Shown piece by piece: positions 53,092-60,915 of a stretch of DNA of 64,000 nucleotides (the first letter of the stretch is position 1; every line of letters starts with the position of its first letter). The stretch comes from UBA7803 sp041686955 (lineage in GTDB: Bacteria > Pseudomonadota > Gammaproteobacteria > Pseudomonadales > Azotimanducaceae). The notes beneath the pieces are model-generated. The model searched no databases, was not told where the DNA came from, and saw only the letters and a list, made by a program, of their open reading frames with translations. A program made the translations under genes and the position numbers. The DNA is taken from positions 19,066 to 83,065 of the forward strand of contig JAWLCV010000008.1 of NCBI GenBank assembly GCA_041686955.1, written 5' to 3'.

Positions 53092-53571
53092 ATGAACGAC
53101 CGATCCGCCACTCGGCCCCTTGGACGACCCTTCATCCGTCGTGCTACCCGGGACGATCTGGAGGCGGTGCTGGCCATCGAGGCCGATGCCTTCGAGCCGT
53201 CCCGGCGCAGCTCCCGGGCGTCCCTGCGCCGGGCGCTCACGTCGTCCTTCCAGCGGGTGTGGGTGCTGGAGCTGGAGGGCTCGCTCGCCGGTTACGTCAT
53301 CGTCTGGCCGTTCCGCCATACGTGGCGGATCTACAACCTGGCCAGCGATGCGCGTTTTCGCAATCGCGGCGTAGGCGGTGCGCTGGTGAGCGCGGTGGCC
53401 ACCGAGGCGCAGCGGGCGGGGGCCCGCCGTCTGGTCCTGGAGTCGCGGCTGGATCCCGCGCTCCTGGGCTTCTATGAGAGGCGCGGCTTTCGGATCGCCG
53501 GGCGGCTCGTCGATTACTACGCTCCGGGTGAAGACGCGGCGCGGATGGTCATGGCCCTGTCGGACCCCTGA
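53092..53571 (+). CDS. GNAT-family N-acetyltransferase, RimI-like
   Basis: A 159-residue acetyltransferase: FIRRATRDDLEAVLAIEADAFEP, then LAGYVIVWPFRHTWRIYNLASDARFRNRGVGGALVSAVATEAQRAGARRLVLESR with the acetyl-CoA loop RNRGVGGAL, and LGFYERRGFRIAGRLVDYY. An ATG at 53056 would add 12 residues; a CATAATAC -10-like box at 53042-53049 would place the transcript start near that codon, so the later ATG is preferred with modest certainty. Substrate unknown. Confidence 0.85.
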   Translation: MNDRSATRPLGRPFIRRATRDDLEAVLAIEADAFEPSRRSSRASLRRALTSSFQRVWVLELEGSLAGYVIVWPFRHTWRIYNLASDARFRNRGVGGALVSAVATEAQRAGARRLVLESRLDPALLGFYERRGFRIAGRLVDYYAPGEDAARMVMALSDP

Positions 53572-53667
53572 GTCGGACCCCTGAGCGTCGAGCTCCGTCA
53601 CCCGGGCGGTTGCCATGGGATGCCCCGGCCGGTTAGGTTCAGGTCTGGCCCGAGCAGAGACCCATCC

Positions 53668-55077
53668 ATGTCCGAAGACCTGCTGTCGATGACTGCGCTG
53701 GAGCTGGCGGCCCGGTTCCGCGCCCGGGAGCTGTCGCCGGTGGAGGTGGCGAAAGCCGCGCTCGAACAGATTCATCGGCTGAACGCCACGGTGAACGCCT
53801 ATTGCCTGGTGGACGACGAGACCACCCTGGCGCTCGCGGCAGAGGCCGAGCGTCGCTACGTCGACGGCGAGCCGAGGGGGCCGGTAGACGGCGTGCCGGT
53901 GGCGGTCAAGGACGTCTTCCAGACGCCCATGTGGCCGACCCTCAAAGGCTCGAAGGTCATCGACCCGGCGACGACCCTGGGCAAGGATTCCTCGGCCACA
54001 CGGGCGCTCGAGCGTCACGGCTACGTGCCGCTCGGCAAGACCACCACCCCCGAGTTCGGCTGGAAGGGGGTCACCGACAGCCCGCTCTCCGGCGTCAGCC
54101 GCAATCCGTGGAACCCGGAAAAGACGCCCGGAGGCTCCAGCGGCGGCAGCGGTGCGGCGGTGGCGCTCGGCATGGGGCCGGTGGCGCTCGGCACCGACGC
54201 CGGGGGCTCCATTCGTATACCGGCCGGTTTCTGCGGCGTGGTGGGGCACAAGCCCACCTTCGGTGAGGTAGCGCATTGGCCCGGCAGTCCCTTCGGCACG
54301 CTGGCCCACGCAGGCCCCATGACCTGGACCGTGGCCGACGCCGCGCTGCTGATGAACGTGCTCACGGAGGCGGACCCGCGGGACGCCCAGGCAGCGCCCC
54401 GGCGGGGCGTGGATTATCTGGCGGAGCTCGAAGGGGGCGTTCGCGGTCTGCGCATCGCCTACAGCCCCACGCTCGGGTACGTGGACGTGAACCGGGAGGT
54501 GGCGGACGCGGTGAATCGGGCCGTGGCCGTGCTGGAGGATCTGGGCGCCGTGGTCACCGAGACGGACCCGGGCTTCGCGGATCCCCTGGCGGCGTTCGGG
54601 CATCTGTTCTACGGCGGCGCGGCGAACGCGTTGCGCGACCTCGGTCCGAAGAAGCGGGCCCTCATGGACCCGCAGCTCGTGAAGGTGGCCGACAAGGCGG
54701 CGCAGCGCTCCATGCTCGACTATCTGGCGGCGGTGAACGAGCGTCTGGCCGTGAGCGAGCGAATGGCCGTGTTCCATCAGCGCTACGACCTGCTGGTGAC
54801 TCCCACGTTGCCGCTGACCGCCTTCACCGCGGGACGCGAGGTGCCGGAGGATTGGCACAGCACCCGCTGGCCCAGCTGGACGCCGTTCACCTATCCCTTC
54901 AACATGACGGGACAGCCGGCGCTTTCCGTGCCCTGCGGGTTCGACTCGGCCGGGCTGCCCATCGGCCTGCAGATCGTCGGCCGGCGATTCGCCGACGAGA
55001 TGGTGCTTCGCGCCGGCCACGCTTATCAGCAGGCTGCGCCCCTGACCGACCGGCGGCCGGCACTGTTCGCCCACTGA
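53668..55077 (+). CDS. amidase (amidase signature family)
   Basis: A 469-residue amidase. The Ser-cisSer-Lys triad is present: Lys in PVAVKDVF, cis-Ser in PGGSSGGSGAAVALG and nucleophile Ser in GTDAGGSIRIPAGFCGVVGHKPT. N-terminal SMTALELAARFRARELSPVEV is typical of GatA-like amidases but there are no gatB/gatC genes nearby, so a catabolic or biosynthetic amidase is likely. The aminotransferase gene follows after 20 bp. Confidence 0.92.
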   Translation: MSEDLLSMTALELAARFRARELSPVEVAKAALEQIHRLNATVNAYCLVDDETTLALAAEAERRYVDGEPRGPVDGVPVAVKDVFQTPMWPTLKGSKVIDPATTLGKDSSATRALERHGYVPLGKTTTPEFGWKGVTDSPLSGVSRNPWNPEKTPGGSSGGSGAAVALGMGPVALGTDAGGSIRIPAGFCGVVGHKPTFGEVAHWPGSPFGTLAHAGPMTWTVADAALLMNVLTEADPRDAQAAPRRGVDYLAELEGGVRGLRIAYSPTLGYVDVNREVADAVNRAVAVLEDLGAVVTETDPGFADPLAAFGHLFYGGAANALRDLGPKKRALMDPQLVKVADKAAQRSMLDYLAAVNERLAVSERMAVFHQRYDLLVTPTLPLTAFTAGREVPEDWHSTRWPSWTPFTYPFNMTGQPALSVPCGFDSAGLPIGLQIVGRRFADEMVLRAGHAYQQAAPLTDRRPALFAH

Positions 55078-55097
55078 CCCCCGCTCTGGAGCTCCAC

Positions 55098-56303
55098 ATG
55101 GCCGTCAGCAGCCTGGACATCGACTTCTACGAATCCGAGGACCCCATCTGGAACCCGGCGCTCATGACCATGCCGGTGCCGGGCATCCGCAAGATGGTGA
55201 ATCTCGCCGCCTCCATGGAGGACGTGGTGCACCTGTCCATCGGCCAGCCGGACATGCCGGCGCCGCCCCACGTGGTGAACGCCGCGGTGGAGGCCCTGCA
55301 GGCCGGCCAGACGGGCTACACCATGGACGCCGGCCTGCCGGAATTGCTGGAAGCGCTGGCCGCTTACTACGGCGAGCGCTATCAGCGGCCGCTGCAGCCC
55401 GAGAACGTCATCGTCACCACCGGTGCCACCGAAGCCGTCTATCTGGCGCTCACCGCCACCTCGGCCCCGGGCCGCGAGTTCATCGTTCCGGACCCTTCGT
55501 TCATGCTCTACGCGCCCCTCATCCGCATGAACGGCGGCACGGTGAAGCCGATACCGCTGCGCCCGCAGAACGGCTACCAGCTCGATCCCCAGGAAGTGAT
55601 CGACGCCATGGACTTCAACACCTTCGGGATCGTGCTGAACTCTCCGAGCAACCCCACGGGCACGCTGTACCCGCGGGCTACGGTGGAGGCCATCGTCGAG
55701 GAGGCCGCCTATCGCGGCATCGCCGTGATCAGCGACGAGGTGTACGACCATCTGGTGTACGACGGGCAGGAGTACCCCAGCGTGCTCGCCTGCTGCAGCG
55801 ATCTCGACCACGTCATGGTGATCTCCAGCTTTTCGAAGACTTTCAGCATGGCGGGAATGCGCATCGGCTGGTTGATTTCGAGCCAGGGCCACATCAAGAA
55901 GCTCAGGCGCTACCACATGTTCACCACCACCGTGGCCAATACGCCGTGTCAGTGGGCCGGGGTGGCGGCGCTGCGCGGGGGGCGTGCCTTCATCGACGGA
56001 ATGCTCGCCGAGTACACGCGCCGCCGCAACCGCCTGGTGGAGCTGGTGGAGAGCGCGCCCCATCTCACCGGCTATCTACCGGAGGGCGCGTTCTACATGT
56101 TTCCGTCGCTGCCGGAAGGCGTGAACGGCAGCAACGTGGCGCTGCGGATGCTGCGCGAGATCGGCGTGTGCACCATTGCCGGCGACACCTTCGGCGACGC
56201 CATGCCCAACGCCCTGCGGATCAGCTATTCCACATCCATCGAGCAGATCGAGGAGGCGTTCCGGCGCATGGTGCCGTGGCTCGCCAAGCAGGATTTCGGC
56301 TAG
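55098..56303 (+). CDS. class I/II PLP-dependent aminotransferase
   Basis: A 401-residue aminotransferase, fold type I. Motifs: IGQPDMPAPPHV, NPTG-type NSPSNPTGTLYPR, SDEVYDHLVYDG with the pyridine-binding Asp, the PLP lysine in SSFSKTFSMAGMRIGW and the substrate Arg in LRISYSTS. It sits 20 bp after the amidase gene and is probably co-expressed, perhaps using the amino acid or keto acid released by amide hydrolysis. Ends 4 bp before the convergent lipoprotein stop. Confidence 0.93.
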   Translation: MAVSSLDIDFYESEDPIWNPALMTMPVPGIRKMVNLAASMEDVVHLSIGQPDMPAPPHVVNAAVEALQAGQTGYTMDAGLPELLEALAAYYGERYQRPLQPENVIVTTGATEAVYLALTATSAPGREFIVPDPSFMLYAPLIRMNGGTVKPIPLRPQNGYQLDPQEVIDAMDFNTFGIVLNSPSNPTGTLYPRATVEAIVEEAAYRGIAVISDEVYDHLVYDGQEYPSVLACCSDLDHVMVISSFSKTFSMAGMRIGWLISSQGHIKKLRRYHMFTTTVANTPCQWAGVAALRGGRAFIDGMLAEYTRRRNRLVELVESAPHLTGYLPEGAFYMFPSLPEGVNGSNVALRMLREIGVCTIAGDTFGDAMPNALRISYSTSIEQIEEAFRRMVPWLAKQDFG

Positions 56304-56307
56304 CGCG

Positions 56308-56478
56308 TTACTCCAGCTCCTCCGCGGCGTCTTCCATCTCCTCGCCGGCTTCCTCGGCGCCCTCGCCGATGTCCTCCATCGCTTCCTCGGCGGGGGACTG
56401 GTCTTCGCAACCGGCGACGGTGAGGGCCAGGGCTGTGAACAAAGCGAAGCTGATCGCGGCCAATAGGCGCTGGAGCAT
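56308..56478 (-). CDS. small lipoprotein with an acidic repeat tail
   Basis: A 56-residue protein: signal peptide with lipobox LTVAGC (cleavage before Cys26), then EDQSPAEEAMEDIGEGAEEAGEEMEDAAEELE, an acidic helical tail with regular Glu/Met spacing. Such tiny entericidin-like or stress lipoproteins lie in the periplasm on a lipid anchor. ATG 56478 is preceded by AGAGGA, and a near-perfect sigma-54 promoter starts its transcript 27 nt earlier. Gene supported by promoter, ribosome site and lipobox together. Confidence 0.78.
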   Translation of the reverse strand: MLQRLLAAISFALFTALALTVAGCEDQSPAEEAMEDIGEGAEEAGEEMEDAAEELE

Positions 56479-56515
56479 GGGGAGTATCCTCTGATGGTAA
56501 TCGGCAAGTTTGCTG

Positions 56516-56531
56516 AGCAAATTGCGTGCCG
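56516..56531 (-). promoter_or_regulatory. sigma-54 promoter for the lipoprotein gene
   Basis: On the minus strand CGGCACGCAATTTGCT matches TGGCACG-N4-TTGCT except for its first base, with 10 bp between GG and GC. Expected start near 56505, a 27-nt leader. Confidence 0.78.
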
Positions 56532-56588
56532 CCCGGTCACGACTCGTCCTCGGCCTCGTGCGCTGGTGCTCCACGGTTGCCGAAGCCG

Positions 56589-56861
56589 TTACTTGCGTTT
56601 GCCGGTCTTGTCCACCACGAGGCGCGGATCGGAGCCGCGAACGGTGAAACTGCCGTCCCGGACCGAGATCGAGCTCCAGTGGAAGCGCAGGCGCTGACCG
56701 CGCAGTCCGGTGGCCAGCACGTACTCGATGCGGCCGCTGTCGAGATCCACCAGAAGCTCGTCCACCACGCCGAGCAAATCGCCGTTGCTGCGGCGGAGAT
56801 CCGCGTCCACGAGATGGCTGATGGGGATGGAATCTTCGTGGCTCATCTGGCTGACGGACAT
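56589..56861 (-). CDS. PRC-barrel domain protein
   Basis: A 90-residue protein with one PRC-barrel: IPISHLVDADLRRSNGDLLGVVDELLVDLDSGRIEYVLATGL. Such small barrels are often stress-induced proteins of unknown mechanism in proteobacteria. ATG 56861 fits a transcript start near 56891 predicted from the sigma-54-like site. An internal ATG at 56846 is possible. Divergent from the dodecin gene. Confidence 0.78.
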   Translation of the reverse strand: MSVSQMSHEDSIPISHLVDADLRRSNGDLLGVVDELLVDLDSGRIEYVLATGLRGQRLRFHWSSISVRDGSFTVRGSDPRLVVDKTGKRK

Positions 56862-56901
56862 CCGCGCGCCCTGCTCCCCGAATGGCTGCTGGATGAGCCT
56901 A

Positions 56902-56917
56902 TGCACCTCGTATGCCA
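56902..56917 (-). promoter_or_regulatory. sigma-54-like promoter for the PRC-barrel gene
   Basis: On the minus strand TGGCATACGAGGTGCA keeps TGGCA, the 10-bp GG/GC spacing and the TGCA end. Expected start near 56891, 30 nt before the ATG. Confidence 0.6.
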
Positions 56918-57057
56918 GCGCTCGTCGAATCGAGGCTTGCGCGAGCGGTGGATGCCGCCGGAGAACGTTCGGGGTCCTGTGAGCTGCAATTCCCACAACG
57001 TTCTTGTAAGCGCTACAGCCGTGACAACTCCGTCACCGCCAATGGGGCCGGCGAACC

Positions 57058-57090
57058 TTGCACGGAAATTGCTCTTGCACGGAAATTGCT
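57058..57090 (+). promoter_or_regulatory. tandem duplicated sigma-54-like promoter for dodecin
   Basis: The 17-bp sequence CTTGCACGGAAATTGCT occurs twice with no spacer (57057-57073 and 57074-57090). Each copy contains TTGCACGGAAATTGCT, the RpoN consensus TGGCACG-N4-TTGCT with one change (first G of the GG pair to T). The downstream copy would start transcription near 57101, giving a 29-nt leader with GGGAG. The remaining bases to 56918 show no gene. Confidence 0.6.
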
Positions 57091-57129
57091 AACGGCTGCA
57101 GCGCTTCGCATCACCACCGGGAGCAGGCG

Positions 57130-57333
57130 ATGGAGAACGTCTACAAGACCACGGAGATCGTGGGCTCTTCCACCAGCGGTATCGAGGACGCCGTCGCGCG
57201 CGCCATCGGCAAGGCCAACGAGTCGGTGCGTCACATGCGCTGGTTCGAAGTCTCGGAGATTCGCGGCCACATCGAGGACGGCGCGGTGGCGCACTGGCAG
57301 GTGACGGTGAAGGTGGGCTTCACCGTGGAGTAG
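57130..57333 (+). CDS. dodecin (flavin-binding dodecamer)
   Basis: A 67-residue protein with the dodecin fold: VYKTTEIVGSSTSGIEDAVARAIGKANESVRHMRWFEVSEIRGHIEDGAVAHWQVTVKVGFTVE. The Trp in RHMRWFEV stacks on flavin and the strand GxxxxW..QVTVKVGF closes the barrel. Dodecins store or buffer flavin. Located between a PRC-barrel gene and the encapsulated ferritin, behind two -24/-12 boxes. Confidence 0.95.
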   Translation: MENVYKTTEIVGSSTSGIEDAVARAIGKANESVRHMRWFEVSEIRGHIEDGAVAHWQVTVKVGFTVE

Positions 57334-57338
57334 GCCGA

Positions 57339-57358
57339 CGAGCCGGGCTGACGGCTCG
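57339..57358 (+). repeat. inverted repeat after dodecin
   Basis: CGAGCCG and CGGCTCG make a perfect 7-bp stem with a 6-nt loop just after the dodecin stop. It may partly terminate or protect the dodecin mRNA while some transcripts continue into the ferritin gene; no T tract. Confidence 0.4.
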
Positions 57359-57395
57359 GCCGGCGCGGTGGACCCGAGATCGGACGGAGAAACAC

Positions 57396-57797
57396 GTGAC
57401 CAGGGGTTATCACGAGCAACACGAGAACCTGACGGAACAGACGCGGGACCTGCACCGCGCGCTGTCCTCCCTGATGGAGGAACTGGAGGCGGTGGACTGG
57501 TACCAGCAGCGGGTGGACGCCACTCAGGATCCATCGCTCAAGGAGGTTCTGGCCCACAACCGGGACGAGGAGATCGAGCATGCCGCCATGGTCATCGAAT
57601 GGCTGCGGCGCAACCATGCCAAGTTCGACGAGCAGCTTCGGGTTTATCTGTTCACCTCCGGATCCATCGCCCTGCAGGAAGAGGAGCACGAGGAGGGTCG
57701 GCAGGATGGTTCCGGTGAAGGGTCCCTGGGCATCGGCAGCCTGAAAGCGGCGCCGCTCGGAGGCGGTACCGACGGGCCGGCGAACGGGGACGACTGA
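57396..57797 (+). CDS. encapsulated ferritin-like protein (EncFtn) with encapsulin-targeting tail
   Basis: A 133-residue EncFtn: two helices per subunit that pair to build a ferroxidase. MEELEAVDWY supplies Glu28, Glu29, Glu31 and Trp35, and HNRDEEIEHAAM gives Glu59 and His62, corresponding to Glu32, Trp38, Glu62 and His65 of the Rhodospirillum rubrum protein. The C-terminal GSLGIGSLK-type targeting peptide (residues about 108-116) docks inside the encapsulin shell. The final 16 residues after it (APLGGGTDGPANGDD) extend beyond the usual end. GTG 57396 follows ACGGAGA. The shell gene begins at the very next base after the stop. Confidence 0.93.
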   Translation: MTRGYHEQHENLTEQTRDLHRALSSLMEELEAVDWYQQRVDATQDPSLKEVLAHNRDEEIEHAAMVIEWLRRNHAKFDEQLRVYLFTSGSIALQEEEHEEGRQDGSGEGSLGIGSLKAAPLGGGTDGPANGDD

Positions 57798-58616
57798 ATG
57801 AACCAACTTTACAGGGAACTGGCACCTATTTCCGATGCCGCCTGGAGCCAGATCGAGGACGAGGCGAGGCGGATGCTCACGAACGCCCTGGCGGGGCGCA
57901 AGCTGGTGGACGTGGCGGGCCCGCTCGGCTGGGGGGCCGGCTCCGTGAGCCTGGGCCGCGCTGCCGCGGCCACCGCCCGGCTGGTGGAAGGCGCGGGGGT
58001 CAGGGTGCGTCGCCTGCGGCCCATGGCGGAGCTGCGGGTGCCGTTCGAGTTGTCCCGGGCCGAGCTGGATGCGATACCCCGGGGCGCCGTGGATCCGGAC
58101 CTCGGCCCCGTGGCGGAAGCCGCGAACATCGCCGCCCGGGCGGAGGACACCTTCGTGTTCAACGGCTTTCCCGAGATCGGCAGTCCCGGCCTCGTCGGCA
58201 GCGCCGAAGAACCGGTGATGATGCCGGAAGACTTCGACTACGAGGCGTTTCCCGACAAGGTGGTGGAGGCGCTCGCAAGGTTGCGGCTTCAGGGTGTGGA
58301 AGGGCCTTACGCGGTGGCCCTGGGCCCGCGCTGCTACGAGGGGGTGGTGAGCACGACTCATGCAGGAGGCTACCCGGTTCTCGATCATCTGCGGTCGTTC
58401 GTCGACGGGCCGTTGGTGTGGGCGCCCGCCCTGGACGGCAGTCTGGTGGTGAGTCTGCGGGGCGGCGATTTCCGGCTCACCCTCGGAGCCGATTTTTCCA
58501 TCGGCTATCTCGATCACGATGCCGATCGGGTCCGGTTGTACATCGAGGAGAGCCTGGCCTTCGAGGTGTACGAGCCCAGCGCGGCGGTACCCATGTGCTA
58601 TCAGCGGGAATCGTGA
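57798..58616 (+). CDS. encapsulin nanocompartment shell protein (family 1)
   Basis: A 272-residue HK97-fold shell protein. ELAPISDAAWSQIEDEARRMLTNALAGRKLVDVAGPLGWGAGSVSLGR is the typical N terminus with the cargo-binding pocket, LRVPFELSRAELDAIPRGAVDPDL is the E-loop region, and DFSIGYLDHDADRVRLYIEESLAFEVYEPSAAV is the characteristic C-terminal end. With EncFtn inside, the particle stores iron. It follows its cargo with no intergenic base, indicating one operon. Confidence 0.95.
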   Translation: MNQLYRELAPISDAAWSQIEDEARRMLTNALAGRKLVDVAGPLGWGAGSVSLGRAAAATARLVEGAGVRVRRLRPMAELRVPFELSRAELDAIPRGAVDPDLGPVAEAANIAARAEDTFVFNGFPEIGSPGLVGSAEEPVMMPEDFDYEAFPDKVVEALARLRLQGVEGPYAVALGPRCYEGVVSTTHAGGYPVLDHLRSFVDGPLVWAPALDGSLVVSLRGGDFRLTLGADFSIGYLDHDADRVRLYIEESLAFEVYEPSAAVPMCYQRES

Positions 58617-58814
58617 GCCGGCGGAGTCGGTCAGCTCGACCCGAGGTCACGAGCTAGCGTCATCGCGGTAGCGCGCCGGCGGGTGATCCGGTAGCCCGGC
58701 GCCGCGTCCGGCACCCCCGAGGCCGCCGGTTGCCGAAGGGCAATGTGGGTACGGCGGTCCGGTCCGATAATCCTCCCTCGCGATCTCGAGCCATGGAGGC
58801 GATGCGGAGGAGTT

Positions 58815-60182
58815 ATGAACGAGGCGCTCGTGGTCATCGTCCAGCAGGATGCGGCCACTGCGGATCAGCTGGCCGAGCTGGCCGGGAAGACCGGTTTCGA
58901 GTGCGCCATCGTCGACTCCGTCCAGGCGTTCGACGAGGTCATCGACCGGCAGCCGGCGTTGATCGTCGCCGGTTTTGACGAGGACCCGGACGCGCTCGTG
59001 GAGCTGCTGGCCGCGGATCGTGCCAAGCGTGCCAACGAAATCATCATCACCGGCAGCGGCGAGCAGTCGGAAGCGTTCCGCGACCGGGTCGGACGCGCCG
59101 GCGCACTCTTCCTCGCACGGCCGCTGGATCTGGAGTTCCTGTCCGAGATCCTCAACGACGTCCGCGACGAGGTGACGCGCAGCCCCCGGGATCGCCCGCC
59201 GGATCCCGTCGTGCCGCCGCTGCACCAGTGCGGTCGGCTGCGCGGCAGCGCGCGCTCCATGCAGCGGCTGTACCGGCTGATCCGCAAGGTTGCCCCTACC
59301 AACGCGTCGGTGCTGATCACCGGAGAGAGCGGCACCGGCAAGGAGCTCGTGGCGCAGACGCTGCACATGTCGTCGCACGTGGCGGACGGTCCGTTCCTGG
59401 CCATCAACTGCGGCGCCATCCCGGCCGACCTCATCGAAAGCGAGCTGTTCGGCCACGAGCGGGGCAGCTTCAGCGGCGCGGAGCGCCTTCACCGCGGTGT
59501 CTTCGAACGTGCGTCGGGCGGCACGCTGTTTCTCGACGAGATCACCGAGATGCCCGCGGCGGCCCAGGTGAAGCTGCTGCGGGTGCTCGAGACGGGCAGC
59601 TTTCAGCGGGTGGGCGGTGAAAAGGACGTGCACGCGTCCGTACGTGTGGTGGCGGCTTCGAACCGGGATCCGTCGGATGCCATCGACAGCGGCGTGCTGC
59701 GGCACGACCTGTATTACCGAATCGCTCAGTTCTCGCTGTGGCTACCCCCGCTCAAGGAGCGGGGGCAGGACATCATCGGTCTGGCGCAGATCTTTCTGCA
59801 CGAGCTGAACGAGCACAACGACACCGACACCCGGCTCACCCGCGAGGTGGAGGACGCGCTGATGGACTACACCTGGCCCGGCAACGTGCGGGAGCTGAAG
59901 AGCGTCATCGAGCGGGCGTACATCATCGGCAACTCCGAGATCACCCTGAACGAGCTGCCGCCGCTCCACGAGCAGAGCATCGAGCAGGGCGAGTACCTCC
60001 GGGTGTCCGTGGGCTCTTCGCTGGACGATTCCGAGCGCCGCCTGATCTTCGCCACCCTGGACGCGAACCGCGGGGACAAGAAGCGCACGGCGGAAGTGCT
60101 CGGCATCAGCCTGAAGACGCTCTACAACCGGTTGAACCGATACGCCGAGGAGCGGGGCGGCTCCCATTCCGAAAAGGCCTGA
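58815..60182 (+). CDS. sigma-54 activator with degenerate receiver domain
   Basis: A 455-residue NtrC-type activator: N-terminal receiver (1-115), AAA+ (135-365) and Fis HTH (405-450). Walker A GESGTGKE, Walker B GGTLFLDEITEMP and the C-terminal NRGDKKRTAEVLGISLKTLYNRL are intact. The sigma-54 contact loop is GSFSGA instead of GAFTGA. In the receiver the phospho-Asp position appears to be Gly (QPALIVAGFDEDPD) and the KP lysine is Arg (LFLARPLD), so it may not be phosphorylated and could respond to a partner or ligand. A good CGGAGG site precedes ATG 58815. No gene is visible in the 198 bp upstream. Confidence 0.9.
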   Translation: MNEALVVIVQQDAATADQLAELAGKTGFECAIVDSVQAFDEVIDRQPALIVAGFDEDPDALVELLAADRAKRANEIIITGSGEQSEAFRDRVGRAGALFLARPLDLEFLSEILNDVRDEVTRSPRDRPPDPVVPPLHQCGRLRGSARSMQRLYRLIRKVAPTNASVLITGESGTGKELVAQTLHMSSHVADGPFLAINCGAIPADLIESELFGHERGSFSGAERLHRGVFERASGGTLFLDEITEMPAAAQVKLLRVLETGSFQRVGGEKDVHASVRVVAASNRDPSDAIDSGVLRHDLYYRIAQFSLWLPPLKERGQDIIGLAQIFLHELNEHNDTDTRLTREVEDALMDYTWPGNVRELKSVIERAYIIGNSEITLNELPPLHEQSIEQGEYLRVSVGSSLDDSERRLIFATLDANRGDKKRTAEVLGISLKTLYNRLNRYAEERGGSHSEKA

Positions 60183-60237
60183 CGGCGCGGACCGCCCCGC
60201 ACGTTGCGTTGAACGTGGCGAACTCACCGCGCGAAAC

Positions 60238-60253
60238 CGGCACGAACCTTGCC
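60238..60253 (+). promoter_or_regulatory. sigma-54 promoter before the sortase operon
   Basis: CGGCACGAACCTTGCC differs from TGGCACG-N4-TTGCA only at its two outermost bases and has correct GG/GC spacing. It lies 55 bp after the activator gene. The predicted start near 60264 is next to GTG 60265, which argues that the sortase may really begin at GTG 60331. Confidence 0.7.
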
Positions 60254-60264
60254 AATGAACCGGA

Positions 60265-60915
60265 GTGCGCAAGCCATCCACACTAACGGACCCCGAGCCC
60301 CGGCGGCGAGCCGGGCGCTATGCAGAATGGGTGTGCTGGACCCTGGCGGTCGTGCTGATCATGCCCCAGGCGGCGTCCATGGCCGCCCGGGCGGCGCTTG
60401 CGGGCGCCGCTCCGGGTGACGACTGGTCGGCATCTCGTCGCGCCGCCTACCGGGAACTGATCTCGGGCGCCGTGCCGGCACCCCAGGGGTACCTGAGCTT
60501 GCCGGCGCAAGGGGAGGGCATTCCCGTGTTTCGGGGAGCGGGAGAGCCGGAGCTCACGCTCGGAGCGGGCCATCTGCCGGAGACCAGTCCCCTGGGAGGT
60601 CCCGGCAATACGGTGCTCGCCGGACACCGGGACGGGTTCTTCCGGCGTTTGCGCGACCTCGCCGTGGGCGACCTGCTCGAGGTGCGGACCGCCGGAGTCT
60701 CACGCCGCTATCGGGTTACGGACCTGTGGGTGGTGGAGCCGCGGGACGTCTGGGTGCTCGATGAGACTCCCCGCCCCAGCCTTACCTTGATCACCTGTCA
60801 TCCCTTCTACTTCGTCGGGCACGCGCCGAACCGGTTCGTGGTCCGTGCGGTGGCGGTAGGCGAGGTGGCGGGATCCGCAACCGAAGTGACCAGAATGCCA
60901 GGAGGCAAATCATGA
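60265..60915 (+). CDS. class GN sortase
   Basis: A 216-residue sortase: one N-terminal membrane anchor (CWTLAVVLIMPQAASMAARAALAG, residues 24-47), then the sortase domain with His in NTVLAGHRDGFFRRLRDL, Cys in LTLITCHPF and Arg in PNRFVVRAVAV. These make the His-Cys-Arg catalytic set. Class GN sortases occur in gram-negative gammaproteobacteria, usually next to a large VIT/vWA target protein; none is here. Start GTG 60265 adds a basic N terminus; GTG 60331 is an alternative given the sigma-54 site. It overlaps its presumed substrate gene (ATGA). Confidence 0.9.
   Translation: MRKPSTLTDPEPRRRAGRYAEWVCWTLAVVLIMPQAASMAARAALAGAAPGDDWSASRRAAYRELISGAVPAPQGYLSLPAQGEGIPVFRGAGEPELTLGAGHLPETSPLGGPGNTVLAGHRDGFFRRLRDLAVGDLLEVRTAGVSRRYRVTDLWVVEPRDVWVLDETPRPSLTLITCHPFYFVGHAPNRFVVRAVAVGEVAGSATEVTRMPGGKS

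Noticed and set aside
52156..55074. Long minus-strand open frame covering amidase and GNAT genes
   Set aside because: Only its last 285 residues (from 53013) form a real protein; the remainder is antisense to the amidase and GNAT genes.
58709..58724. CGGCACCCCCGAGGCC as a sigma-54 promoter for the activator gene
   Set aside because: Only the GGCAC and GC positions fit; the TTGCA half is missing and the leader would be long.
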